Source of the DNA: a virus
Virus record (IMG/VR): IMGVR_UViG_3300050821_003066
Span: 1 to 44,154 of that record
Direction: 5' to 3' (one strand)
Length of the DNA stretch: 44,154 bases
Part shown: in pieces, positions 21,681 to 30,201 of the stretch
Layout of the letters: every line of letters starts with the position of its first letter
Position numbering within the stretch: position 1 is the stretch's first letter
Translations under genes and position numbers: made by a program
Notes under the pieces: model-generated
Seen by the model: only the letters and a program-made list of their open reading frames with translations
Told to the model about the DNA's origin: nothing
Database searches by the model: none

Positions 21681-23681
21681 ATGCCGCGTTTTAATCAAGA
21701 AGAATATATTCAAGGTATCATCAGGGGTCGTCAGGCACTCGCGAAGGCCCTCAGTGATCCTAAAATCGCTGACCTTGCTAAAAGGGTACGAGATCTTGAT
21801 CCAAGGACTGACGAAAATATCCCAGTTAGCAAGCGTTGGACTCAGAATAACCCAGAAGTACTTGCTCTTAACAGGAGCTTGCTCAAAGCACAGAATGATG
21901 CAATGCAGGAACTGATTAAGACTAATCCTCCCGGAATGGGAACCTGGATTGGTTTTAACTTCTACGATCTTCGTGGACCTGCCTTCTTCCTATTCCCGTT
22001 GCTGACACCCTTTATTCAGATGATCCCGAAGAAAGGTAAAGTCAACGCAGGCGTTGGTACGGCAGCTCACTGGAAGGCGACACGTAATCCTAACTCCACC
22101 TACATTTATGCAGGTGTTCAGGAAGGACAACGTAACGCTATCGCAACTCCGAACGAAATCGATTACCTTGCGACTTACAAAGAGCTCGGTATGGAAGGTG
22201 GGAATACTTTCACATCGCAATGGGCTGGCGAAGGGTATACAGATAACCTAGCAGACGAACACTTCCGCAATCTCGCTCGTCTCCGGTTGCAGGAAGAGTC
22301 GATGACTCTGCTTGGTAACTCTGGTACCGCAGCCGGTAACCTTGGTTTCGCTCTTGGTCAGGCTAATAACGTAACAGCCGCACTTGCTACTTCAGACACG
22401 TTTAATAGTCCCGCTACTGCTGGATTACCGAACTCTGCCTGTAACGTATTTGCTACTGTTATCGCTATTACCGGCATGGGCATGAACCCCGGTGGTCAAG
22501 GTGGTTATAATGCTCCTCCAACTGTAGCAGCTGGTCTTGTTCCTACCTCAACACGTACCAACGTTGATGGAACAACTCTTGCCGTTGCTGGTGGTACGTC
22601 AGCTATGTCTAACGTATCAACAGCCGTCCTGACTAACGCTACTGCCAAATGGGTAACGTTGACAACGACTGCGATTGCCGGTGCAGTTGGCTACGCGTGG
22701 TACGTATTTGCCGGTACTAACGCCGGTGCGATCACTATCAATAGTGCATTGACATTGGCTGCCATCACGAGTTCACCAAAGGTTGTTATTGGTGCTACTC
22801 CTGCCGGTACTCAGTTCGCTAATGCTACTGGTCTATCAACTGATAGCAGCTTCCAGACGACTGACTTTGATGGTCTGTTGACTTACGCGTTTAAGAATGG
22901 CATCTGGACGGACATGAACAACGGTTCGTTCACATCAGCCGGTAACGGGCAAGTAGCAGAACTGGAAGCAGATCTTCTGGCACTGTGGAACGCATATCAA
23001 GCACAGCCTGATGCGATTTGGTGTTCAGCTGATGTTCGTCAGAAGCTGGATGCTGCAATCGTGTACTCCGCCACTGGAACCAACTCCTATATCTTCCCTT
23101 ACGATAAGGGTGGACAACAGAGCATCCTTGGTGGATTCATGGTGTCTGCTTATAAATCAAAGTACAGCGTAAATCCTGAGGGCGGGACAGCAATTCCTAT
23201 TCGTCTGCACCCAATGTTGCCCGCAGGTACTTTGTTCTATGACATTAACACCAATCCTTACCCACATAGCAGGATCCCGACTGTCAGGGAATTCTTCACT
23301 ATGCGCGACTATTATGCCATTGAGTGGCCAGTAGTCACTCGTGAATGGACCTATGGAACTTACATCCACGAAGTACTCGCGCATTATATGCCGTGGGTTT
23401 CAGCAATCCGGACTTCAATCGGGCCATTTGTGGCACCTTGCTGGATCGCTGCTGCTGTATTCGAAGAAAACTTCTTCACAGGTACTAAGACTCAATTGGT
23501 CCGACGTTACCTGACAGAAGTTTATGAAAATACTGGACTTGGAGCCAAGTTGGTTATGGGCCTCTATCGAAAGTATGGGCAGCAAACAGCAAAACTGGTT
23601 AAAAAGAATAGCTTTGTGAAGAAGGTCTTCACCAAGTTGTTTACTTCTGTTCTAAAGAAGGCAGAACAGAAATACGTCTAA
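21681..23681 (+). CDS. major capsid protein (HK97 fold) with insertion and C-terminal domain
   Basis: Residues about 1-245 and 395-580 carry HK97-like capsid features (helical N-terminal region, GMGTWIGFNFYDLRGPAFFL, then DAIWCSADVRQKLDAAI and HPMLPAGTLFYDINTNPY). An approximately 140-residue threonine/alanine-rich beta insertion interrupts the fold, probably an Ig-like surface domain. Residues 587-666 add CWIAAAVFEENFFTG, LVRRYLTEVYE and a basic end; this resembles the CWIA/CFIATA-type domain found at the C termini of diverse bacterial proteins. Total 666 residues is very long for a capsid protein. CAGGAG is the ribosome site. Confidence 0.85.
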   Translation: MPRFNQEEYIQGIIRGRQALAKALSDPKIADLAKRVRDLDPRTDENIPVSKRWTQNNPEVLALNRSLLKAQNDAMQELIKTNPPGMGTWIGFNFYDLRGPAFFLFPLLTPFIQMIPKKGKVNAGVGTAAHWKATRNPNSTYIYAGVQEGQRNAIATPNEIDYLATYKELGMEGGNTFTSQWAGEGYTDNLADEHFRNLARLRLQEESMTLLGNSGTAAGNLGFALGQANNVTAALATSDTFNSPATAGLPNSACNVFATVIAITGMGMNPGGQGGYNAPPTVAAGLVPTSTRTNVDGTTLAVAGGTSAMSNVSTAVLTNATAKWVTLTTTAIAGAVGYAWYVFAGTNAGAITINSALTLAAITSSPKVVIGATPAGTQFANATGLSTDSSFQTTDFDGLLTYAFKNGIWTDMNNGSFTSAGNGQVAELEADLLALWNAYQAQPDAIWCSADVRQKLDAAIVYSATGTNSYIFPYDKGGQQSILGGFMVSAYKSKYSVNPEGGTAIPIRLHPMLPAGTLFYDINTNPYPHSRIPTVREFFTMRDYYAIEWPVVTREWTYGTYIHEVLAHYMPWVSAIRTSIGPFVAPCWIAAAVFEENFFTGTKTQLVRRYLTEVYENTGLGAKLVMGLYRKYGQQTAKLVKKNSFVKKVFTKLFTSVLKKAEQKYV

Positions 23682-23709
23682 TTATTCTAGCTTGGCCTCT
23701 TCTAGTACA

Positions 23710-23717
23710 GGTATATA
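23710..23717 (+). promoter_or_regulatory. GGTATATA promoter-like box
   Basis: Located 20 bases before the ATG of the HNH gene at 23737 and just before TAGGAGG, giving this endonuclease its own start signal inside the late cluster. Confidence 0.55.
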
Positions 23718-23736
23718 CGTCTATAGGAGGCCAAGC

Positions 23737-24474
23737 ATGGAATTTATCTGGATTACAGATGGAATAGCATCAAGGAAACATCCAAAGGATACTGCTATTC
23801 CAGACGGCTGGAAAAGAGGACGATCCGGTGTTAATTGGACTGTAAGTCGTCCTCAAACAGAGGAATCAAATAGAAAGAGAAGTTTAGCTTTACAAGGCAG
23901 ACCTAGTCCTAATAAAGGACATACTTCTCCAAAGAAGAATTTAACTAACGTTGAATACTATGGAGAAGAAAAAGCAAAGATGATTGCTCAGAGTATTTCC
24001 GATAAACTAACTGGAAGAGCACCTTGGAACCAAGGTATTCCTCACAGTGAGTTGACAAAAGCTAGGATAGGAGCAGCAAGAGAAACTAGTATTGCTCGTA
24101 CTAGTGCAAGATATCGCAGATGGTCGAAGAGCGTACTTGATCGTGATTATCATCGTTGCCAACATTGCGGAGCAAGAAAACACAAATTTGGTGATGATGA
24201 TGCGATGTACGCTCATCACATTAAGGATTGGGAAAGATTTCTCGAACTAAGGTTCGTTACAGAGAATGGCTTAACTCTTTGTAATAGCTGTCATCCTAGA
24301 TTAGAGAATACGTTGCGAGTACTGGCGAGGAATAACATTACTCCTCCAACGATTATCTTAAGTGAAGGTGTTACAGTATGTGGTAAATGTCAACGCCTTC
24401 TCCCAAGTTGTAGTATCGAAGAAATAAAATGTTGTAGCTGTTCAAAAGACCTTCCATCGGGATGCCAGTCTTGA
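23737..24474 (+). CDS. HNH homing endonuclease with NUMOD-like motifs (245 aa)
   Basis: The ATG at 23737 has AGGAGG; the in-frame start at 23692 has no ribosome site. Residues about 1-30 (IWITDGIASRK, IPDGWKRGR) and 45-95 (NKGHTS, YYGEEKAK, PWNQGIPHS) are NUMOD3-type DNA-binding segments. The nuclease core has CQHCG, MYAHHIKDWE and GLTLCNSCHPRLE. A third cysteine group (CGKCQ ... CCSC) ends the protein. It lies between capsid and later genes and is probably a mobile intruder that cuts phage genomes lacking it. Confidence 0.85.
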   Translation: MEFIWITDGIASRKHPKDTAIPDGWKRGRSGVNWTVSRPQTEESNRKRSLALQGRPSPNKGHTSPKKNLTNVEYYGEEKAKMIAQSISDKLTGRAPWNQGIPHSELTKARIGAARETSIARTSARYRRWSKSVLDRDYHRCQHCGARKHKFGDDDAMYAHHIKDWERFLELRFVTENGLTLCNSCHPRLENTLRVLARNNITPPTIILSEGVTVCGKCQRLLPSCSIEEIKCCSCSKDLPSGCQS

Positions 24475-24584
24475 TGGTCGTCTGTCTGGGTGGTTCTGTT
24501 GTTCCTTTGACAGGAGGAAGGACCACTCAGCAGATTTTCTTAAAGCTCGGAGTTCCAAAGACACTAGGAAAGAGGGGGTATTAA
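24474..24584 (+). CDS. possible 36-residue peptide
   Basis: The ATG overlaps the stop of the HNH gene (TGATG). It would encode MVVCLGGSVVPLTGGRTTQQ and a basic end. There is no independent ribosome site. A hairpin lies over it (GTGGTTC with GGACCAC, 24489-24525). Coding status is doubtful. Confidence 0.25.
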   Translation: MVVCLGGSVVPLTGGRTTQQIFLKLGVPKTLGKRGY

Positions 24585-24593
24585 ACTCCCTCT
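24571..24593 (+). other. hairpin after HNH region
   Basis: AGAGGGGG and CTCCCTCT form an 8-bp stem (one G-T pair) with loop TATTAAA. There is no T-run, so termination would be weak. It could separate the HNH unit from the following zinc-protein genes. Confidence 0.4.
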
Positions 24594-24621
24594 ATCTTAG
24601 ATTGAAAGAAAGGAGAAGCTT

Positions 24622-24888
24622 ATGAAACTGATGTATCCGGCACGGTTAGGTCCTGAGACTAGATGTCCTTATTGTAAAGGAAAGATCTTTCCTATAGGCG
24701 GCGGTTCTCTCTTTAACTGTCAGAACAGCCATCTTGTAGAGTGTGTAGTGATGGTCACTCTAAATAAAGCGGATGCTTTCCAAGAGAAGAAGGCCGAACA
24801 AACAGTAGCTCCTTCTAAACCATACATCCAACAGAATATAACTACAGACGAACCTATTCTTCCTCCGAAGCCAGGAAAGACGAACTAA
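24622..24888 (+). CDS. zinc-ribbon protein (88 aa)
   Basis: An AGGAG site supports the ATG. Residues about 15-42 form a ribbon: TRCPYCKGKIF, FNCQNSHLVEC. The C-terminal half is a flexible proline-rich tail. The stop overlaps the next ATG by 1 base. This is the first of three successive proteins with cysteine knuckles; the family is not recognised. Confidence 0.65.
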   Translation: MKLMYPARLGPETRCPYCKGKIFPIGGGSLFNCQNSHLVECVVMVTLNKADAFQEKKAEQTVAPSKPYIQQNITTDEPILPPKPGKTN

Positions 24889-25148
24889 TGTTTAACGCAC
24901 AAGAATTCTTAAAGTTATCGTCAACGGGCAAGATAGATTCACGGATGAAGACTGCTACTGAAACACATCCTATCTATCTGGTAGAGAGGGCGTACTGCGT
25001 GATCTGCGGTAAAAAGGGTGGTTACTCGAGTCAGGAATCGTCGAAGTATATACGTCCTTCTCACCTTATATATGTATGTGATGATTGTGTGTTCGCTTAT
25101 GGAGAACCCGTAGGACTCGAGAAGGCAGACGTAAAGGAAATATTATGA
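24888..25148 (+). CDS. ClpX-type zinc finger-like protein (86 aa)
   Basis: The pattern AYCVICGKKGG, then IYVCDDCVFAYGE with about 28 residues between pairs, resembles the zinc-binding domain of ClpX (CSFCGK ... YICDEC). In ClpX this domain binds adaptors and substrates. A stand-alone copy could interfere with or recruit the protease, or just be a convergent knuckle. It overlaps the next gene by 4 bases. Confidence 0.6.
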   Translation: MFNAQEFLKLSSTGKIDSRMKTATETHPIYLVERAYCVICGKKGGYSSQESSKYIRPSHLIYVCDDCVFAYGEPVGLEKADVKEIL

Positions 25149-25765
25149 ATTCGGTCGAAACATTTCCAAAAGAGAAGGCTCCCTTCCACAAAGATCCATT
25201 CTACGATGAAGGTGCATTGAAACAGCAAGATTTCTACCCTTGGGCAGAAATGGTTCGTGAAGGGCAGAAAGAGTGGAATGAGAACTGTCAGAATTGTCGA
25301 CGTGCAACGCAGAAGATATTCATCCGATCTGATATACATATGATTGGAGTTGTAGAGAGTGTACTTGGGATTACAGAAGATCCGAGACAGCATCCTTTAG
25401 CTTATAGACTTTGGAAAGATGATCCTGTTTTAGATCGGGGAGATTGCGGGCCTTTTTGGTACTGTTCCGAGTGTAGATCAATTTGGACAGTGTATAAGAA
25501 TTCTTTCTATACGAAAGTAATGATAATGGGTCAATTTGAGTTTGAAACTGAAAGAATTAAACTGATGACTGGAGGAGTACAAGTTATGCCAGAACCTGAA
25601 ATTGATCCAGGAGAGAAGACTTCTGAAGACGCTACTATGTGTTTTAGATGTCTTGTCTGGCGTGTAGTAAAGCCTTATTCAGATACACACGTACAACATG
25701 TGTGTCCGAAGTGTGAGACAGTGCAACTAGTTAAAATCGAAGAGCCTAAAGCTCAAGGAGAATAA
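25145..25765 (+). CDS. protein with two cysteine-pair groups (206 aa)
   Basis: The ATG at 25145 (ATGA overlap) is chosen over an upstream TTG-type start at 25085. Residues about 43-100 hold CQNC and, later, WYCSEC, one possible zinc site; residues about 168-196 hold MCFRCLVW and HVCPKCE, another. The middle is alpha/beta with a WKDDPVLDRGDCGPF stretch. No family is recognised. It completes the three-gene zinc-protein series. Confidence 0.6.
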   Translation: MNSVETFPKEKAPFHKDPFYDEGALKQQDFYPWAEMVREGQKEWNENCQNCRRATQKIFIRSDIHMIGVVESVLGITEDPRQHPLAYRLWKDDPVLDRGDCGPFWYCSECRSIWTVYKNSFYTKVMIMGQFEFETERIKLMTGGVQVMPEPEIDPGEKTSEDATMCFRCLVWRVVKPYSDTHVQHVCPKCETVQLVKIEEPKAQGE

Positions 25766-25768
25766 TCA

Positions 25769-26233
25769 ATGCCGTACTATTATGGAACTGCTTACAACGC
25801 TAACTCTAATGGCTCTGCGAACACAAACACTAGTTCACTGAGCACACTCGGTCTCGCTGGTCTTCGTTACGTGATCCAAAAGATTATGTGCGGATCTTAC
25901 GCAACACCAGCAGACAACGCCATCTGGATCCGCGCTAACAGAACTTCTGTTCTGTCAACGGCCGGATCGGCTATTGTACCAACTCCCCAAACTGTTGACT
26001 CGCCAGCTGCTGCTAACATAGTTAAATCTGGTATGACCTTGGGAACTTTGATCGCTGTTCCTAACGTCCAGCTAGCTTTTAACCAACGTGGTACAGCAAT
26101 GTGGGCTGCATTCAACGCTGATGAAGGCCTGTCCGGTGTTGGTGCTACTGCTTCTAACGCAGAAGTAGCAATCGTTAACCAGTGTACTGGTACTTCTGTC
26201 AACGTTAACGTCAACTTGATTCACTCTGAATAA
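25769..26233 (+). CDS. virion-like protein (154 aa)
   Basis: Asparagine- and serine-rich at the start (MPYYYGTAYNANSNG), then an alternating beta pattern with LSTAGSAIVPTPQ and VQLAFNQRGTAMWAAF. The composition, lack of cysteine pairs and AAGGAG site fit an abundant structural protein, perhaps a decoration or fibre-base protein. The MPYY start is shared with the next protein. Confidence 0.6.
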   Translation: MPYYYGTAYNANSNGSANTNTSSLSTLGLAGLRYVIQKIMCGSYATPADNAIWIRANRTSVLSTAGSAIVPTPQTVDSPAAANIVKSGMTLGTLIAVPNVQLAFNQRGTAMWAAFNADEGLSGVGATASNAEVAIVNQCTGTSVNVNVNLIHSE

Positions 26234-26234
26234 T

Positions 26235-26254
26235 CTTAGCTGTAGTTAGCTAAG
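26235..26254 (+). other. intergenic hairpin
   Basis: CTTAGCT and AGCTAAG form a 7-bp stem with loop GTAGTT, 2 bases after the stop of the 154-residue gene. No T-run follows. Confidence 0.4.
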
Positions 26255-26275
26255 TGGAGGCCCCGGCCCAGGTTT

Positions 26276-26298
26276 GGTGCATCCTGTTAAAATGCACC
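26276..26298 (+). other. intergenic hairpin with TCCTGTT-containing loop
   Basis: GGTGCAT and ATGCACC (7 bp) enclose CCTGTTAAA, so TCCTGTT lies at the top of the hairpin, close to the TCCTGTC loops before the capsid and tail tube genes. It sits 10 bases before the next ATG. Confidence 0.45.
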
Positions 26299-26308
26299 GG
26301 AATTACCT

Positions 26309-26659
26309 ATGCCATATTATTTACAGGACGCGGGAACGAATAACTGGCAGATGGGAGTTAACCCTCTTGGACAGTTAACGACTACAGGTGTCGGTGCTGT
26401 AACAGTCCCGATTTATGTCTTAAAAGATAGTAGTAATAATTGTTGGCAGCTAGGAATTACAACTAGTGGACAACTAACTACAACATCAGTCGGCGTTACA
26501 ACATCGACTGTGATTAGTTTACAAGATGTTAATAGTGCTATTTGGAGTGTAAACATAACAACATTAGGACAGTTAACAACGACATTTGTGGAATTCTTGA
26601 CATTTAATGCTGTAGTAATTACTACAGAGTGCCAATGGTTAGGAAGTGACGGATGGTAA
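26309..26659 (+). CDS. three-repeat beta protein with QWLG end (116 aa)
   Basis: Three repeats of about 33 residues each contain an LxD..NN.WQ-like start and GQLTTT end (YLQDAGTNNWQMGV; VLKDSSNNCWQLGI; SLQDVNSAIWSVNI). The C terminus is ECQWLGSDGW, a tag of the QWLG type also found at the ends of later proteins here. It is likely a structural or binding protein. No strong ribosome site is seen (GGAA only). Confidence 0.65.
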   Translation: MPYYLQDAGTNNWQMGVNPLGQLTTTGVGAVTVPIYVLKDSSNNCWQLGITTSGQLTTTSVGVTTSTVISLQDVNSAIWSVNITTLGQLTTTFVEFLTFNAVVITTECQWLGSDGW

Positions 26660-28020
26660 AGAGAATACTCATACTTCTGCTATTGCTGTTAACGGCTAAT
26701 TGTTTAGTGGCGCAAACCCATACGCAGGCCGTGCTTGATGTACCACAAACATGGACAGCAAGTCAGACATTCTCTACCATTAATACCTTTCAGGCCGGAT
26801 CAGCGTTTGGAGGAAGTACAGCTAACCTCTCAATCCTAGGTTTCTTAAACGACTCTAACACTGCGCCTGTCCTCAACATCGATACTCCTATGGGAACTAG
26901 CGGGCCGCAGCAAGGGGCAGTGCGCTTTGGAACGAACGGCTTCAGCCAATTCCAGATATGTAACTTCGGTGGAGGTGCTGGTGCTGCTGGAGCCAACATC
27001 TTCGGTTCGACCGTAGCGTGCGGCAGTATCTACACCACAGCGTTTGCGAAAAACATATTTATGACTGGCAATGCTGCCCATACCCTTATTCGCGGTTGGG
27101 AGGCCAGTGCAGCCTCTACCAGCGATATGATCCAGTTGAACAATGCTACAGCTGCAGGAACGGGATTCAACTTCCTTACAGCTTACGCTGGTGTCTCAGG
27201 GACAGATACCTTTCACACAGGTGGTACTAAGGTGTTCAGCGTGGATGGTGCTGGTGACGGTTTCTTCGCAGGTACATTGGGAGTGACAGGACACTTCACG
27301 GTCGAAGGCGTGACTTCTACAGGAGCAAGTGGGACAGGAAAGCTTCTATTTGACACAGGGAGTACTCCCGCCTCCATGACGTTAACTAACGCTACTGGGC
27401 TACCTATCTCAACGGGAGTATCCGGTCTGGGAACTGGTGTGGCAACATTCTTGGCAACCCCAAATAGCGCTAACCTTATGTCCGCAGTTACAGATGAAAC
27501 GGGCAGTAGTGGTAGTTTAGTATTCTCAAACTCTGCAACCCTCGTCAATCCGACACTAGGTACACCAGCGTCGGTAACTTTAACGAATGGTACGGGATTA
27601 CCAGGAGCGGGTATTGTTAGTGCGTCAGTCACTGCGACTCAGCTTGCTGCGCAGTACAGTAAGGGATCGTGTACGGAAGTATGGGGCGGTTCTGGAACTT
27701 CATTCGCAATGGCAGCCGGAGATGACGCAATCTCTAATAATTCCTGCTACAACGACTCCGGCGTCACGCGAACCATCACAGCAGTCAAGTGCCGTTCAGA
27801 CAATGCCGCGAATACTACCGCGCTAACTCCTACATTTGGCTCGGCAGGTACAGGCACAGCAATCCTTACCGGTACAGTGACATGCGGCAACTCCTACGCT
27901 TATTCATCTACCGGTACAGTGACTAACGCCGCATGGACGACTGGTACTGGAATCGATCCCGGTATGACAACTATCGGTAATGCGACCAGTATCGCCTTGA
28001 TCATGGAGTACACGTACTGA
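26653..28020 (+). CDS. tail-fibre-like protein with Sec signal (455 aa)
   Basis: Residues 1-20 are a clear signal peptide (MVKRILILLLLLLTANCLVAQ region). The body has fibre-like repeats (TWTASQTFSTINTFQAG; GLGTGVATFLATPNSANL; SLVFSNSATLVNPTLGTP), a set common in phage tail fibre or spike stalks. The C-terminal part is a beta domain rich in T and G. A signal peptide on a fibre-like protein is unexpected. It starts 7 bases before the previous gene ends and overlaps the next by 1. Confidence 0.7.
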   Translation: MVKRILILLLLLLTANCLVAQTHTQAVLDVPQTWTASQTFSTINTFQAGSAFGGSTANLSILGFLNDSNTAPVLNIDTPMGTSGPQQGAVRFGTNGFSQFQICNFGGGAGAAGANIFGSTVACGSIYTTAFAKNIFMTGNAAHTLIRGWEASAASTSDMIQLNNATAAGTGFNFLTAYAGVSGTDTFHTGGTKVFSVDGAGDGFFAGTLGVTGHFTVEGVTSTGASGTGKLLFDTGSTPASMTLTNATGLPISTGVSGLGTGVATFLATPNSANLMSAVTDETGSSGSLVFSNSATLVNPTLGTPASVTLTNGTGLPGAGIVSASVTATQLAAQYSKGSCTEVWGGSGTSFAMAAGDDAISNNSCYNDSGVTRTITAVKCRSDNAANTTALTPTFGSAGTGTAILTGTVTCGNSYAYSSTGTVTNAAWTTGTGIDPGMTTIGNATSIALIMEYTY

Positions 28021-29435
28021 TGTGGCGATTACTCTTACTCATTCCTCTTCTATGCGCGCATGCGGTGGCGAGCATATCAGTTGACTCAACTAGCAATAGT
28101 GGATCAACTACTTTGTCCGGATCATCGTTTACCTGGAATCACACCGTAGGCGCAGGCTGCACGAACAGCGTCCTCGTTATTCAGGTCGCCGGAGTTCTTA
28201 ACGATCCAAACGCATTGATGGTAAGTTCGGTCGCTTTCAACAGCGTCAACGCAAAGTTAGCGATTCGTGGTAGGGATCATGGCGGCTCTGAGATGGCTAT
28301 ACTAGAGTGGATTCTGGTTGCGCCTGCTTCTGGAACGCACGCGATACTGGTAAGTCTGTCTCGCGCGCTGAGTGGCGAATACATTGCTGGTTCTGCTGTG
28401 TCGTTTTGTGGAGTGCATCAATCCTATCCGGTACGCCTGCCTTCATTCTTCCATACAGGACTAACGAATAGCGCGACGTTGACGGCTACTTGTTCGGATG
28501 CTATCTCAGGAGATTATCTTGTCGGTCTTGCTCAAGGCCACGAGACTACTATTACGCAGAATGGATCGCAAACGGCTATTTTTACTTCAAATGCATTTGG
28601 CGCTGGAGAGGCAACAAGTTGGGCTTCTGCTTACATTGCCGCTGCGACAAGAACCACATTGATCTGGACACAAACCTCCGGTGACGGGGATGCAACCTGT
28701 ATCAGTTTACGACCTACGACCGACATCCCAACCATTCCCGCGTTTGATACCTATGCACAGGCGATAGGAACTACAGTAGGAACTCCATTCAAGGTAACGA
28801 TGAGCAACTATGTAGTGAGTAGCAGTCCTAATGGTTTGCTACTCTATCTCGCAACCTACGATACGGCAGCTAACACTATTTCCAGCGTTACTTTTGGTGC
28901 AGCGAATCTAACCAAGTTGCAAACGTGCACCAATGCCAGCGGGAATGGAGCAGAAATTTGGTATCTCAAGAATCCTACTGCATCCACAGCGAATATCGTG
29001 GCAACGTTCTCAGGTACGATGGATAACTACATGGGGATGGCAGAGACTTGGTTCCTGGTCAATCAAGGCTCTAGCGGGACCACTGCTACCGGGACCTTCA
29101 CCACTGTAGCCAGCACCTCTTTGGCGTCCGGAACGGTAACAGTAAGTGTCCCGTCTACGACTACTTCAATGGTTGTGCAAGATATAGCCAGCGTCTTTGA
29201 TTATTCCTATCAGGCTGTCCCGACCGGATCCGAAATAGAAAGTTTGGCTAGCGACCAAGGGTCGAGTGACGGTACAACGGATAGTGCTTTGTCACAATTT
29301 AAATTAGGGACTGGGGGCACGGTAGCGATGAGTTGGACCAACTCAGACACCAGTGGATTCTGTCAGATGGCTATGGGAATTATCTTCGGAAGCGGAGGGG
29401 TTGTTCGGCATCGTGCTTCAGTGGTAAACAAATGA
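28020..29435 (+). CDS. secreted protein with two fibre-like beta domains (471 aa)
   Basis: The signal peptide (MWRLLLLIPLLCAHAVAS) is followed by two related beta-sandwich domains, residues about 22-235 and 243-460, each with a W-containing strand and a FGSGG-like or similar ending. The same domain occurs once in each of the next two larger genes. The ending GSGGVVRHRASVVNK differs from those relatives, which run on into a QWLGG-type tag; here the tag is in the -1 frame (29432-29482). Confidence 0.65.
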   Translation: MWRLLLLIPLLCAHAVASISVDSTSNSGSTTLSGSSFTWNHTVGAGCTNSVLVIQVAGVLNDPNALMVSSVAFNSVNAKLAIRGRDHGGSEMAILEWILVAPASGTHAILVSLSRALSGEYIAGSAVSFCGVHQSYPVRLPSFFHTGLTNSATLTATCSDAISGDYLVGLAQGHETTITQNGSQTAIFTSNAFGAGEATSWASAYIAAATRTTLIWTQTSGDGDATCISLRPTTDIPTIPAFDTYAQAIGTTVGTPFKVTMSNYVVSSSPNGLLLYLATYDTAANTISSVTFGAANLTKLQTCTNASGNGAEIWYLKNPTASTANIVATFSGTMDNYMGMAETWFLVNQGSSGTTATGTFTTVASTSLASGTVTVSVPSTTTSMVVQDIASVFDYSYQAVPTGSEIESLASDQGSSDGTTDSALSQFKLGTGGTVAMSWTNSDTSGFCQMAMGIIFGSGGVVRHRASVVNK

Positions 29436-29482
29436 AGAAAATCTGCGACGAATACCAGTGGTTAGGCGGAGCTAATTTTTAA
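29432..29482 (+). CDS. 16-residue micro-ORF encoding a QWLGG tag
   Basis: ATG overlaps the previous stop (ATGA) in the -1 frame. It encodes MKKICDEYQWLGGANF and its stop overlaps the next ATG. The peptide matches the C-terminal tags of neighbouring proteins (EYQWVGDNS, DFHWLGGDE, ECQWLGSDGW). It is either reinitiated as a peptide or fused to the previous protein by a -1 slip. Confidence 0.5.
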   Translation: MKKICDEYQWLGGANF

Positions 29483-30201
29483 TGGCATTTACGCATATTC
29501 AAGGTAATTCTCACAACGCGACGGGTGTAACTACACTAAACGTGGTTCTTGGCGGGGCGCCTACTTTGGGAAACCTAGTGTGCGTAACTTTTTCTCCGGG
29601 TGGTTCGACAATATCTTCATTGGCGATAAAAGATTCTAATAATAATAGTTACGCAATAAGCGGTAATTCTCCTTCTACATTTATATCAGGCGCCGGACAA
29701 ATATACATGGCTTATCTGCTTTCGGCTCCAGCCAATGCTAGTGCGACCATTACTGCTACCTGGACCACAGTAACTTCGGCTGCAATGTGGGCGGATGAAT
29801 TTCACTATACAGGCGGAACTTGTAGTTTCGATATAGATATTGCAGCTAGTACTGCAAGTTCTGCAGTTACAATTAATACTCCAAGTATAACTCCGGCCGG
29901 TGCTGGTGAATTACTTTATTCTGGTGCTGCGGCTGGGGGAACAATAAGCGCTCCAGTTGCTGGCGGATCGAGCACAAATGGAATATGGACGGGATCAGAC
30001 GGAGCAATTGCTGCTGGCGACATGGCGGAATATATTCTCAGTTCTGCATCCGGAGCTACGGCAGTGAATTACACCCAGAGTTCCGGTGCTTGGTCAGCAA
30101 TGGCGATGGCTTTTATACTTACTGCTAGTGGGGGAGTAACGACTCCTTCAGGGATTACTTCTATAAATGATGAGTATCAATGGGTTGGGGATAATTCTTA
30201 A
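29482..30201 (+). CDS. fibre-like beta-domain protein with QWVG end (239 aa)
   Basis: A single copy of the beta-sandwich domain (FTHIQGNSHNATGVTTLNVV start; FHYTGGTCSFDIDIAAST middle; AMAFILTASGG end) and a C-terminal tail NDEYQWVGDNS. No signal peptide. It is related to both domains of the preceding 471-residue protein and to the next gene. Its stop overlaps the next ATG by 1 base. Probably a binding or adhesin protein on the virion. Confidence 0.65.
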   Translation: MAFTHIQGNSHNATGVTTLNVVLGGAPTLGNLVCVTFSPGGSTISSLAIKDSNNNSYAISGNSPSTFISGAGQIYMAYLLSAPANASATITATWTTVTSAAMWADEFHYTGGTCSFDIDIAASTASSAVTINTPSITPAGAGELLYSGAAAGGTISAPVAGGSSTNGIWTGSDGAIAAGDMAEYILSSASGATAVNYTQSSGAWSAMAMAFILTASGGVTTPSGITSINDEYQWVGDNS

